DNA from: a virus
Strand: one strand, 5' to 3'
IMG/VR virus record: IMGVR_UViG_3300007609_000010
Location: 1-64,000 of that record
Length of the DNA stretch: 64,000 bases
Position numbers and translations under genes: made by a program. The notes under the pieces were generated by a model that had not been told where the DNA came from, did not search any database, and saw only the letters and a program-made list of their open reading frames with translations. Shown here one piece after another: positions 1-7,192 of the stretch; positions within the stretch are counted from its first letter, which is position 1, and each line of letters begins with the position of its first letter.

Positions 1-468
1 ACTGCACAATTTACCATCGGTGATTTAACAGTTAATCTGCGTCCTTTAGATTATAAAACAACTACTAAATTTAATATGCAACAGTATCAGCTTGAAAAAA
101 CCATTGCAAATTTAAATCAAAGTGAGTTAACTACTGAAGAACGAGATTCAAAAATAGGCGAATTACTATTAGAATCTAGTAAACTCAATTTGTTAATAGC
201 TGTATCTCACATAGTCTCAATCGAAGCAGATGGCGAGGCAGAAAGTAATTCTGAAACTATCTATAATTTTATATCTGAAAATGATTCTGAATTTTATGGT
301 TCTTTAAAAGAAAATATAAAGACACTAACAGATAGATGGAAGCTTCCAAACATAGATGTACAATGCGCAAATGGAGAATGTCAAGTTTTATATCCTACAA
401 AACTAAACATGGATTATTCAAGTTTTTTCGGTCTACCCTCGTCGCGCTCTCGGACTCTGAAATTTTAG
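1..468 (+). CDS. 26: Baseplate hub assembly protein gp26-like (5' end cut by window)
   Basis: The reading frame is open from base 1, so the gene starts upstream of the window and 155 residues are visible. The protein has the composition and ending of the T4-type gp26 family seen in marine myoviruses: a helical body, a Cys-containing turn (VQCANGECQV) and a terminal D-Y-S-S-F-F-G motif. In T4, gp26 helps assemble the baseplate hub and is not an abundant virion part. After the FFG motif the zero frame adds only about 14 basic residues before a stop at 466-468, which looks like non-conserved tail. A slippery heptamer sits exactly on the FF codons, and the downstream gp51-like frame continues from it in -1. 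The family call is from memory of the motif pattern; the partial frame is certain. Confidence 0.7.
   Translation, partial: TAQFTIGDLTVNLRPLDYKTTTKFNMQQYQLEKTIANLNQSELTTEERDSKIGELLLESSKLNLLIAVSHIVSIEADGEAESNSETIYNFISENDSEFYGSLKENIKTLTDRWKLPNIDVQCANGECQVLYPTKLNMDYSSFFGLPSSRSRTLKF
423..429 (+). promoter_or_regulatory. Slippery heptamer T TTT TTC for -1 frameshifting
   Basis: In the gp26 frame the bases read T|TTT|TTC, the X XXY YYZ form needed for a -1 slip. Both Phe codons re-pair as TTT after the slip, and the next codon becomes CGG at 429-431. That enters the gp51-like frame, which stays open to the stop at 660-662. The 30 bases after the heptamer are clearly GC-richer than their surroundings, as for a stimulatory structure, but no strong hairpin could be drawn by eye. 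The heptamer is seen; its use in cells is inferred. Confidence 0.6.
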
Positions 469-662
469 AATTAGTCAAGCAGTACGAAAACGAAACTAAA
501 CAACTCAAAGATGATGTTTATCGCCTAGGATGGTACATGCGAGGATCTTTTTCTTACGACGACCTTATGTTTAGAATATCTCACGAAGATCGAGAAATAA
601 TAGGAAGAATAATCAAAGATAACATTGAAAGAGTCAATGAAACTAGGATGCCTTTGCTTTAG
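429..662 (+). CDS. 51: gp51-like baseplate hub assembly factor, read as -1 frameshift extension of gp26
   Basis: This 77-residue stretch (from RSTLVALSDSE to RMPLL) is helical and charged. It carries the WYMRG...DREII...DNIE pattern that I associate with the short gp51-type hub assembly protein of marine T4-like phages. In its own frame there is no ATG, GTG or TTG near the conserved part. The only upstream ATG, at 336, would add about 31 residues read out of frame through conserved gp26 sequence. Joining through the slippery site at 423-429 gives a fused gp26-gp51 protein, much like the G/GT tail chaperones of lambda. The end overlaps the converging gene on the minus strand by 20 bases. Alternatives are weak initiation at an internal codon or a sequencing indel. 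Confidence 0.6.
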   Translation, partial: RSTLVALSDSEILELVKQYENETKQLKDDVYRLGWYMRGSFSYDDLMFRISHEDREIIGRIIKDNIERVNETRMPLL

Positions 663-1500
663 CTTTAGCGATTACTTTTTTTAGTTTTGGATCTTTTAGA
701 ATACTTTTCTTTGTTTGTTTGATATATTTGTTAACCGGAAGTTTTTTTGGCAAAGTATCCTGTGCTTCGCCTATGTTACAGTTTGCTAAACTTAGCTTTT
801 TTAACACTGTTGGACCAAACATTGTATTCATTAATGCATTTGATAACCCTTTTACAAACCCAGTATCTTGAGACAATTTCCCTAATAGATAAGCTAGATA
901 TCCACCACTTGCTGTTCCAAGTATGGCCACTAACCAACCTAGGCCCGGAATAGTACCTAATAATCTAGAAAACAATGCTATAGATGCTGCTGTTGTTGCA
1001 GCAGTTGATAAAAATCCTACCAACAATCCTGATATTTCATCAACAAGATTTACCTGAGCAGCAATTACATACCTGTTATTAGGATTGCATCCACTAGCTT
1101 CATATGCATCACCGTATCTGTCTAATGCGTCAATTAAATCTCCAACAGAAAATATTGTAAAAAATATTTTACCTACAACCGTCTGAGCAGCAAATTTTGC
1201 AATTTGTGAACCTAAATTTTTTGCTTTATCCACGATACCGCCTTTCTTTTTTCTATCGGTATCGTCATCGTCATCGTCGGATCCAGTTTGCCCTTTTTTA
1301 TCATTATCTAAATTAGATGGACCAAGTTTAACATTTGCTTGTTTTGCAACTCGATCAGCTTGAGATCTTATTCTATATGTTCCTTCCTCAGCACCGGTAG
1401 CAGTGTTTACAACCTTCCAGCCTTTTTTAAGACCAAAAGTAGAAGGTACAACTTTAAAATTTTCAGTCACAGATAATTGAGTTATTTCAAATACTTTCAT
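643..1500 (-). CDS. Hydrophobic protein of unknown function (possible membrane protein)
   Basis: The 285-residue protein starts MKVFEITQL; an in-frame ATG 12 codons upstream (1536) sits in a hairpin and is less likely. Residues 1-70 look like a soluble domain with a WKVVNTATG segment, followed by an acidic run of six Asp and a Lys-rich linker near residues 80-90. Two to three hydrophobic segments follow (about residues 105-125 and 155-215, rich in Ala, Gly, Leu and Ile), then a Lys-rich end. This fits a membrane-inserting protein, but neither a signal peptide nor a holin-type layout is clear. A late-promoter-like AATAAATA (1506-1513) lies only five bases before the ATG and no good ribosome-binding site is seen. 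The family is not recognised. Confidence 0.65.
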   Translation of the reverse strand: MKVFEITQLSVTENFKVVPSTFGLKKGWKVVNTATGAEEGTYRIRSQADRVAKQANVKLGPSNLDNDKKGQTGSDDDDDDTDRKKKGGIVDKAKNLGSQIAKFAAQTVVGKIFFTIFSVGDLIDALDRYGDAYEASGCNPNNRYVIAAQVNLVDEISGLLVGFLSTAATTAASIALFSRLLGTIPGLGWLVAILGTASGGYLAYLLGKLSQDTGFVKGLSNALMNTMFGPTVLKKLSLANCNIGEAQDTLPKKLPVNKYIKQTKKSILKDPKLKKVIAKAKAKAS

Positions 1501-1505
1501 ATGCT

Positions 1506-1513
1506 TATTTATT
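1506..1513 (-). promoter_or_regulatory. Late-promoter-like AATAAATA next to the start of the hydrophobic protein
   Basis: Minus-strand AATAAATA differs from the T4 late consensus TATAAATA at one position. It lies five bases upstream of the ATG at 1500, so a transcript from it would begin at or near the start codon and be leaderless. The match may be chance in AT-rich DNA. Confidence 0.25.
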
Positions 1514-1518
1514 ACAAG

Positions 1519-1600
1519 AAATGAGCTTGCGCTCATTTAGTTTTCGCTTTCGCTCAAACTATGAACTTCGTTTAATATAACAACGAGCGTTAGCGAAGTT
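1519..1600. repeat. Cluster of small GC-rich hairpins with GCGNNAGC cores
   Basis: Three hairpins lie in 82 bases of non-coding DNA. The first is a perfect 8-bp stem AAATGAGC/GCTCATTT at 1519-1538, with a GCAA loop on the minus strand. The second is GCGAAAGC (minus) near 1546-1553. The third is AACTTCG (1564-1570) pairing with CGAAGTT (1594-1600) around a GCGTTAGC core. A fourth GCGCAAGC (minus) is at 1762-1769. GAAA and GCAA are GNRA-type tetraloops. No T run follows, so these are not classic terminators. Confidence 0.5.
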
Positions 1601-1619
1601 GTTTAAAGTTTCATGTAGA

Positions 1620-1935
1620 TCGTTTAGGTCAGACGGAACCTCTTTGGGTTCCATCAAAAAAAGCTTCATGTGAGTCATGCTCATGCCGAGACTTTGGAAA
1701 CAGGTATTTGGTTTATACACAACTCCCCGGGCTCTGACCTTTCCCAACCTGCGTCGACATTGCTTGCGCTACCCGTTGCCTCGTTCCAGTGCATACGGTT
1801 TTCGGGAGTGTTTGTGTTTTCGACTGCCGACAGTCAATCTATGTCAACCTACGCCCTGTGGGGTTTCGCTCAACATGTACGTGTCTGACTACATTTTCAT
1901 CAGTTTTTCCACAGCGGAATTTTATCTGGCCCGCC
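1620..1935 (-). ncRNA. Candidate structured non-coding RNA in a GC-rich gene-free stretch
   Basis: This gap between the GIY-YIG gene and the hydrophobic protein has about 50 % GC by eye, against clearly AT-rich surroundings, and holds no convincing gene. Perfect complementary pairs are visible: AGGTCAGA (1626-1633) with TCTGACCT (1733-1740), GGAACC (1635-1640) with GGTTCC (1647-1652), GACTG (1822-1826) with CAGTC (1831-1835), and CTGTGG (1856-1861) with CCACAG (1909-1914). GC enrichment and nested helices in AT-rich DNA are typical of structured RNA. The strand is guessed from the neighbours. I could not match it to tmRNA, RNase P RNA, tRNA or a group I intron core. Confidence 0.35.
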
Positions 1936-1939
1936 AACC

Positions 1940-2386
1940 TTATGTGTCGGTTGTTTTGCCTTGTTCTTGTTCTAATAAAGCCTGTCTAAGTTTTTCTGAT
2001 CCGCCTACCCTGACATTGATAATGCCATTGTAATAATCGTCGCTTTCTAATACTCGACGATCAAACTGCTCTCTTGCCTCAATGTAGGACATTTCTGCCC
2101 TGCTTTTACATAGATATAGAATTTCTCGTGTGAACTTGTCCTCGCCTAGTGCTTCAACATCTGCCTGTAGTCTATCTGAACTACCCCAATAGGTTTTCCA
2201 GTCTGACTCTTTGTATCCACGCCTGCGATTCTTTTTGCCTTTGAGAGGAGGTTTGCTTGTTTTGAACTTGGCTAGTTTTTTGCCTATGTATTTGCGCCCG
2301 TTGGTAGTATTGGTTATCAAGTAGACGAAACCTTCGTATTCATCGGATAGTTCGTCCACGGGTTCACCTTGATAAGTCCATTGCAT
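1940..2386 (-). CDS. GIY-YIG family endonuclease
   Basis: The 148-residue protein carries the GIY-YIG nuclease signature: FVYLITN near residue 20 (the GIY position) and YIGKK about 12 residues later (the YIG position), followed by a Lys/Arg-rich loop, a Trp-containing WGSS segment and an acidic helix near the end. Small proteins of this kind occur in T4-like phages as free-standing homing-type endonucleases. It lies downstream of hemC in the same direction with a 50-base gap, and directly before the candidate structured RNA. No interrupted gene is visible around it, so a true intron home is not shown. The nuclease call is firm; homing behaviour is inferred. Confidence 0.75.
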   Translation of the reverse strand: MQWTYQGEPVDELSDEYEGFVYLITNTTNGRKYIGKKLAKFKTSKPPLKGKKNRRRGYKESDWKTYWGSSDRLQADVEALGEDKFTREILYLCKSRAEMSYIEAREQFDRRVLESDDYYNGIINVRVGGSEKLRQALLEQEQGKTTDT

Positions 2387-2436
2387 GAACTTATATAACG
2401 TCGCGGCCTTGGTATCAGTCTGCCTTCTGACTTAGA

Positions 2437-3192
2437 TCAACAATCGAAATAAACTGCTCTAAGCTGTATGGGATTGTCCCCGCTAGCATACCCTGCTATG
2501 CGTGTGCTACAATCGCCTTGTATGCCTTTCAGTAATGCTCTTTCCAGCATTGCTTGCCTATAAGTTAGATCGTGATTGGCTGTTTTTGCAATCGTGCCTG
2601 CTTCTGTGCCTTTTAGAGTTTGTAATGCAATAATGCCTTGTCCTACAGCTGGAGTGCAATGATGTACAGGAAGTCTAATCCAACCTCTGTCTATACCCAG
2701 TGTTTGCAATCCTGCTTCTGCTAATACTATAGCATCATATTCTCCGTTGTCTAGTTTTTCTAAACGTGTGTCAATATTTCCTCTAATAGGTTTGATTTCA
2801 ACATTTAGATTTGAATAAAACTTTGATAACTGTGCAGTTCTTCTTGGACTGCTGGTGCCTAACCGAAATCCGTCAAAGATATTGCCAACTACTACATCGT
2901 ATGGACTGTTTCTTTCTAATACCGCAGATATTTCCAAGTCAGGGTGTTCTACATCACCTGGCATGTCCTTTAAACTATGCACAGCAATATCTACTTGGCC
3001 ATTTAACAGTGCAGTTTCGATAGCATTACAGAAAACACCTTTTCCTCCTATTTCGTGAATAGGAGTGTCGGCATTGATATCACCGTCTGTTTTTATAATC
3101 ACAATCTCAGTGTCGCAATCTAGTTTACTGCACACAAGGTCAGCATAAGCCAATGCAAGTTTACTGCCTCTAACACCTATACGCACAGTCAT
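2437..3192 (-). CDS. hemC: Porphobilinogen deaminase (hydroxymethylbilane synthase), short form
   Basis: Joins four porphobilinogen units into hydroxymethylbilane, a step of haem and chlorophyll synthesis. The 251 residues start with RIGVRGSKLAL, continue with the active-site Asp segment HSLKDMPGD and the substrate-binding Arg segment LGTSSPRRTAQL, and include the RGNIDTR and PAVGQG blocks. The dipyrromethane cofactor Cys is kept in GDCSTRIAGYA (about residue 228). Bacterial enzymes are about 310 residues; this one stops soon after the cofactor loop, so most of domain 3 beyond the loop is missing. It overlaps the small upstream gene by four bases (ATGA). In a phage it is an auxiliary metabolic gene acquired from a bacterium. 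Activity of the short form is uncertain. Confidence 0.92.
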   Translation of the reverse strand: MTVRIGVRGSKLALAYADLVCSKLDCDTEIVIIKTDGDINADTPIHEIGGKGVFCNAIETALLNGQVDIAVHSLKDMPGDVEHPDLEISAVLERNSPYDVVVGNIFDGFRLGTSSPRRTAQLSKFYSNLNVEIKPIRGNIDTRLEKLDNGEYDAIVLAEAGLQTLGIDRGWIRLPVHHCTPAVGQGIIALQTLKGTEAGTIAKTANHDLTYRQAMLERALLKGIQGDCSTRIAGYASGDNPIQLRAVYFDC

Positions 3193-3398
3193 TGATCTTC
3201 CGGTTTTTTGTCTTTGAGTTTTTGTTTTTCTTCTCGCAATTCTAAATTTCGAGCTTTTGCAATGTCTCTAATTTTTCTTGTGCATTGTTGCACGGCGGCA
3301 TAAGCACGAAAACTGTGCTTGCGCTCCCACCATTCATTGGCTTTAAAGTATTCTAAGTATGCTCTTACTAACTGTTCGTGTAAATCTTCGTCACTCAT
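3189..3398 (-). CDS. Small charged protein of unknown function
   Basis: The 69-residue protein is rich in Glu, Lys and Arg, with aromatic residues in YFKANEWWERKH and a helical, basic C-terminal half that ends in a Lys/Glu/Asp tail. It is probably mostly alpha-helical and soluble. It sits between gp46 (two-base gap) and hemC (ATGA overlap) and so is read from the same message. Similar short proteins are common beside the recombination genes of marine T4-like phages, but I know of no assigned role. Confidence 0.65.
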   Translation of the reverse strand: MSDEDLHEQLVRAYLEYFKANEWWERKHSFRAYAAVQQCTRKIRDIAKARNLELREEKQKLKDKKPEDQ

Positions 3399-3400
3399 CC

Positions 3401-5173
3401 TTATTCCACAATTTCCAAATCATTTGCATATGAAGTAAATCCATTCTCTTTGATAACTTTCAGCACATTATTCACACGACCTACCAGTTCGTCTTTGTGC
3501 GAAATAAGGAAAATGTTCTTCTTGCGTTCTCTGGTCATCTTCTTAAGAACCGCAATTGCATTTTCTACACCAGAACTGTCCATGCCTGAATCCACCAGCT
3601 CGTCAATAAACAACAAATTGATATTTTGATATAGGCTTTCCCAAACATCACGAAATGCAAAGCTCATGCCCAGTATCAGTCTGTTGCGCTCGCCTCTTGA
3701 TAGGTTATCAAAGTCTAAATCCTGTCCCAGCTGAGTGATTTCCACACTCAAGTCGTTCTGGAATGTCACCTGATGAGGAAGTCCTAGCAAGCTCAAATAA
3801 TATGTCAGTCGATTGTTTAGATACATTAGATTTTGATCAATAATCTTTTTGCGAATAAACGAATCCTTATTGGTTAACAGTTTCAACAAGAACTCTTGAT
3901 GGTCTTTGAATTCGCTCAGGCTGTTAACTGTGTCCCAATTGATCTCCTGCATCGCAGTAGAATTCAACTCGTCTATCTGTGCCTGATAAGGATCATCTTC
4001 TGTTTCTTTGTTGGACAATGCCTGCGTTAGACTGTCAACATTGTTTCTGTGTTCGTATGCTTCTTTGGCGCTTTCATAGAACGTGCTGGGTCTACCGTTG
4101 ATATCTCCGATTTTGTTTAGATCAGACAACACTAATTCCAGTTTGTCAGCAACTTCTGTTTGATATGCCATTGCATCAGACAGTTCTTTTTTCTTTCGAG
4201 ATAAGATTTCTTCTTTTTTGTCTGCATGCAATGCCTGTCCGCAGGTATAACAGGTTGCGCCATCTAATTCACCAATGTCAGTCTCGGCTTTCTTTACACT
4301 TTTGTCTGCACGAAGCAGTGCGCTTTCCAGTGTGCTCTTTTCTTTGTTAAGGGCCGAGATAGCATTGTTCATCTCAGTCCAATTGTTAAGCTTTTCATGA
4401 GCTTCAAGTTCTGCATCAATGTCTAGATGTTCCAGTTCTTCAATGGCATCCTGCAATTTTTCACAGTCTTTCTTTTTCTTAGCCTGCCAAGCACGCTGAT
4501 TTTGTTTTAGATTGTCAATTGTGCTCTGTATCTTCTTGTTAGACTCTTCAATGGCATTAATTTTAAATGTTTCTTCAGTGATTTTTTCTTTGATCTGTTT
4601 GATTTCGTCTTTGAGTTGATCAGCTTTCTCACTGAGGATTGTAATGCCCAACAGTTGTTCGATGATGTTTCGCTGATCGTTAGCCCGCATGCTCAAGAAA
4701 GGCTCTGTGTAAGTGTTCAGCGCCACAATGTGTTTAAACATATCGTGACTCATGCCTAACAGATGGTTAATGTCTTCTTGAGTTTTGCGGCTGTCGCCTT
4801 GCGATTCGTCTTCTTCTATCTGCTCTTCATTGTTGATAAAGAATTTCAGCACATTAGGAGAGCGACCCCGCTCTATCCTATAATCTGCTCCGTTCTTTTC
4901 AAAGGATAGGGTGACCAACATCCCTTTAGAATTAGTCTTATTGATAAGATTATTCCGTTTGATGTTGGTCAGTGCTTGGCCGTACAAAGCATAACTAAGA
5001 GCATTAATGATCGTAGTTTTACCCGTACCGTTGCGCGATCCTGAATCGTCACCTCCTTGGTCTAAATTTTCACCAAGCACTAAAGTTAAATTGGTTTGAT
5101 CGAAATCCACTGCCTGGGTTTGATTGCCCACGCTCATGAAATTCTTAACAGTTAAATCCTTAATTTTTATCAT
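3401..5173 (-). CDS. 46: Recombination endonuclease subunit gp46 (Rad50/SbcC-like ATPase)
   Basis: With gp47 this forms the Mre11/Rad50-type nuclease that resects DNA ends for recombination-dependent replication and helps degrade host DNA. The 590-residue protein has the expected order: a P-loop ending RNGTGKTT (about residue 50), a long coiled coil, a zinc-hook CYTCG near the middle (about residue 308), a second coiled coil, the ABC signature LSRGERNR (about residue 490), Walker B LLFIDE, and a late His in LISHKDE. T4 gp46 is 560 residues, so the length fits. The P-loop has a small acidic/Gly insert (QGGDDSGS) before GTGKTT. It overlaps gp47 by four bases. Confidence 0.95.
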   Translation of the reverse strand: MIKIKDLTVKNFMSVGNQTQAVDFDQTNLTLVLGENLDQGGDDSGSRNGTGKTTIINALSYALYGQALTNIKRNNLINKTNSKGMLVTLSFEKNGADYRIERGRSPNVLKFFINNEEQIEEDESQGDSRKTQEDINHLLGMSHDMFKHIVALNTYTEPFLSMRANDQRNIIEQLLGITILSEKADQLKDEIKQIKEKITEETFKINAIEESNKKIQSTIDNLKQNQRAWQAKKKKDCEKLQDAIEELEHLDIDAELEAHEKLNNWTEMNNAISALNKEKSTLESALLRADKSVKKAETDIGELDGATCYTCGQALHADKKEEILSRKKKELSDAMAYQTEVADKLELVLSDLNKIGDINGRPSTFYESAKEAYEHRNNVDSLTQALSNKETEDDPYQAQIDELNSTAMQEINWDTVNSLSEFKDHQEFLLKLLTNKDSFIRKKIIDQNLMYLNNRLTYYLSLLGLPHQVTFQNDLSVEITQLGQDLDFDNLSRGERNRLILGMSFAFRDVWESLYQNINLLFIDELVDSGMDSSGVENAIAVLKKMTRERKKNIFLISHKDELVGRVNNVLKVIKENGFTSYANDLEIVE

Positions 5174-6183
5174 TCTAGCCCGTTATAGATATCTAAAAGT
5201 GTTTTCTTGCTGTAATTTTCAGTGTCCAGCTCTGCAATTTCAGTAGACACGATTTGATCCACACTGCTGAATGCAGATATATCCAGGTCAGTGTTGATTT
5301 CTTCCATCTGCTTCTGAGGAATCAGTGTGATTTCTCTGCAATTGTACTGATTGATGTATGTTTCTTTGAGAAAATTAGCTTCTTCGAACGAAATTGGAAT
5401 GTCAATGGTCACTCGAAGATGCATTTTAGGCAGAATTATGTCTGCACTGGGGTCTAACAGTTGGCTTAACTTGATTGTGCGATACTTAGGACAGTCTGCC
5501 CAGTTGATGTATTGTGGCTCAAGGTCATTTTCTTTGTCAATGATCATCATACCACGCTCGTCGTCCCATGCATCAGCATAGTTGTGCGGAAAAGCATTGC
5601 CAATATAGTGCACAGAGCCCTGCTTTTGGCGTTTGTGGAAGTGTCCTGAGAACACATACTCCTGATGTTTGAAGTGTTCTTTCTTTAGATCACCGTGATC
5701 GGGCATTTGTACCATGGCATTCATATAGAAACTGGGCAGTTCAAAGTGTCCAAACATGTATTTGCTTTTGATCTTTTCAATTTTCTTCCATTCATCGCCT
5801 ACCAGCCACGGCACGATGGTCACATCGTCCTCGGTCACAATGGAATCGATAAATCTAATGCCAGGTATGTACCGTGCAAATGCTGTTGAGTTGACATTTC
5901 GCTTGTCTTTGTAGTATAAGTCGTGGTTACCATCAAAGAAAATAAACTGATCGAACCCTTCTCCCAGCTTTTCTAGACTGCGAATGGTAGAATCCATGGT
6001 GGTTAGATTTAAACTGTTGCGATTGTGATGCCAGTCACCGCAGAATATACCAGTTTCGCAACCATTTGCCTGCGCAGTTTCAATAAACCAGTCCACAAAG
6101 TCTTCACAGTCACGGTTATGTTGCTTAGAATTACTTTTCAATCCGAAATGGATGTCAGTAAATACAGCCGCCTTCTTAAACAA
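5170..6183 (-). CDS. 47: Recombination endonuclease subunit gp47 (Mre11/SbcD-like nuclease)
   Basis: The 337-residue metallophosphoesterase shows the full motif series: FTDIHFG, FCGDWHHN, FDGNHD, a GHFELP segment and SGHFHKRQ, which hold the two-metal active site. T4 gp47 is 339 residues. The start is a TTG at 6181-6183, supported by an AAGAGGA ribosome-binding site seven bases upstream (6191-6197); no ATG upstream gives a better start. It works with gp46, encoded directly downstream with an ATGA overlap. A sigma-70-like promoter overlapping the end of gp55 could drive gp47, gp46 and hemC separately from gp55. Confidence 0.95.
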   Translation of the reverse strand: MFKKAAVFTDIHFGLKSNSKQHNRDCEDFVDWFIETAQANGCETGIFCGDWHHNRNSLNLTTMDSTIRSLEKLGEGFDQFIFFDGNHDLYYKDKRNVNSTAFARYIPGIRFIDSIVTEDDVTIVPWLVGDEWKKIEKIKSKYMFGHFELPSFYMNAMVQMPDHGDLKKEHFKHQEYVFSGHFHKRQKQGSVHYIGNAFPHNYADAWDDERGMMIIDKENDLEPQYINWADCPKYRTIKLSQLLDPSADIILPKMHLRVTIDIPISFEEANFLKETYINQYNCREITLIPQKQMEEINTDLDISAFSSVDQIVSTEIAELDTENYSKKTLLDIYNGLE

Positions 6184-6209
6184 GTGTCAGTCCTCTTAGT
6201 TATACTACA

Positions 6210-6238
6210 AAAATATGACAGATTTCGCTAGTTGTCAA
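6210..6238 (-). promoter_or_regulatory. Sigma-70-like promoter upstream of gp47
   Basis: On the minus strand TTGACA (6233-6238) is followed after 17 bases by TATTTT (6210-6215). The -35 box overlaps the TGA stop of gp55. A start about seven bases further on leaves a short leader holding the AAGAGGA site used by gp47. The -35 box is perfect, and the -10 box has two mismatches to TATAAT. Confidence 0.5.
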
Positions 6239-7110
6239 TCGTTTTCTTCCTTTGGCTCCGAAGATTCTTGAGGAACATCAAAATCGCCACCGTCTACATC
6301 AGCTTCTCGCTTGAGTGCCGCTTCCCATTCGCCCGCATGCTGTCGAGTGTATGAAGGATTAAGGTCGTTCATTTCAAGAATATCGTCTCGAATGTTCTGA
6401 TTGCGTTTTTCTATGTTGATAACTCTCACAAATGAGTTAGTAACCGCGGCTGTATAGTATGCAAATGGATTGTTTGACTTGGATTCGTCAAACTGCAAGC
6501 CGATCTGTGTCAATTGTAAGATTGCCTGCCCTTTCATTTCGTCATTATAGGTATAGCCGCGAACATTACCTCTAGTTGCATAGCGTTCCACCAGTTTCAG
6601 CCACATAAGTGCTAGTTTGTTTGTGGTCTGTCCGTGATCTTTGGAGAATTTACCAGTTTTTACACCGCCCTTCCAGTGGCTTTTGCCCACACAGATTAAT
6701 TCCCCTTCGTCGTCGTACTTCCAATGCTGAAATGGAGGAAAATTCAGTTTGGTTTTGGTATCCGCAATGGTTTTAGGATTCTTTTTTCGACCGGGTTCAT
6801 CTGGAATGTGATCAAATGTCATCACTCGAAAGATTAATTCTTCTTTGGTAATGTCTTTGGCAAACACTTCGCATTCTGCCTGTTTGATTTTTTCACCCGC
6901 TTCCTTGGAAGCCTCGTATGCTTCGTAGCTCAAACGTTTTGCCTTTTCCTGTTTAGCCTCTTGAACTGTGGTTGCGTTGATATCGCTGGTGCTGGATAAT
7001 ATGAGATCGTATTGATGATATTCCTGCCTTGAATAACTGTTGTATGTGTTCTTTGATTTGTGTATTTCTGCTAACAAGTCTCTGTTGTTAAGATAATTCT
7101 TTTTTCTCAT
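6235..7110 (-). CDS. 55: Late-transcription sigma factor gp55
   Basis: T4-type sigma factor that directs host RNA polymerase to late promoters of the TATAAATA type, acting with the sliding clamp. The 291-residue protein has the sigma core in its C-terminal half: the Y-T-Y-N-D-E-M-K-G-Q-A segment, FDESKSNNPFAYYT and the VRVINIEKRNQ helix match the gp55 family. T4 gp55 is only 185 residues. The extra N-terminal part (about residues 1-110) is charged and helical, followed by a WKYDDEGE/HWKGG segment. Late-promoter-like boxes recur before the structural genes in this window, in keeping with a working gp55. It is divergent from the tail genes, with an 82-base gap holding its own promoter. Confidence 0.85.
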   Translation of the reverse strand: MRKKNYLNNRDLLAEIHKSKNTYNSYSRQEYHQYDLILSSTSDINATTVQEAKQEKAKRLSYEAYEASKEAGEKIKQAECEVFAKDITKEELIFRVMTFDHIPDEPGRKKNPKTIADTKTKLNFPPFQHWKYDDEGELICVGKSHWKGGVKTGKFSKDHGQTTNKLALMWLKLVERYATRGNVRGYTYNDEMKGQAILQLTQIGLQFDESKSNNPFAYYTAAVTNSFVRVINIEKRNQNIRDDILEMNDLNPSYTRQHAGEWEAALKREADVDGGDFDVPQESSEPKEEND

Positions 7111-7135
7111 ATAATTATTATTCTCCTAAGTTACT

Positions 7136-7164
7136 ATAATAATATACTCTGTTAATTTTGTCAA
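7136..7164 (-). promoter_or_regulatory. Sigma-70-type promoter for gp55
   Basis: Minus-strand TTGACA (7159-7164), a 17-base spacer and TATTAT (7136-7141) give one mismatch in twelve to the host consensus. A ribosome-binding site AGGAG (7123-7127) and the gp55 ATG (7110) follow. This lets unmodified host polymerase make the late sigma factor. Confidence 0.7.
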
Positions 7165-7171
7165 CTAAATA
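7164..7171 (+). promoter_or_regulatory. Late-promoter-like ACTAAATA before gp48
   Basis: ACTAAATA keeps the TAAATA core of the T4 late consensus and lies 21 bases before the ATG of the first tail gene. The AAAGGA ribosome-binding site lies between them. It abuts the -35 box of the opposing gp55 promoter. Confidence 0.45.
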
Positions 7172-7192
7172 CATCATAATAAAGGAATTTAA

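Noticed and set aside
336-428. ATG at 336 as the start of gp51
   Set aside because: It would translate conserved gp26 sequence in another frame into a non-family peptide, with no ribosome-binding site; the slippery heptamer explains the frame better.
1635-1652. GGAACC/GGTTCC hairpin as a transcription terminator
   Set aside because: On neither strand is the stem followed by a T run; the A/T tract lies on the wrong side.
1820-1920. CTGATGA ... CGAAA on the minus strand, like a hammerhead ribozyme core
   Set aside because: The bases after CTGATGA do not pair with those before CGAAA as stem II requires, and the flanking CTGTGG/CCACAG helix closes the wrong ends; no cleavage site fits.
1559-2033. 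Several short open frames on both strands in the GC-rich gap
   Set aside because: They overlap each other, lack ribosome-binding sites and recognisable motifs, and fit chance frames in GC-rich non-coding DNA.
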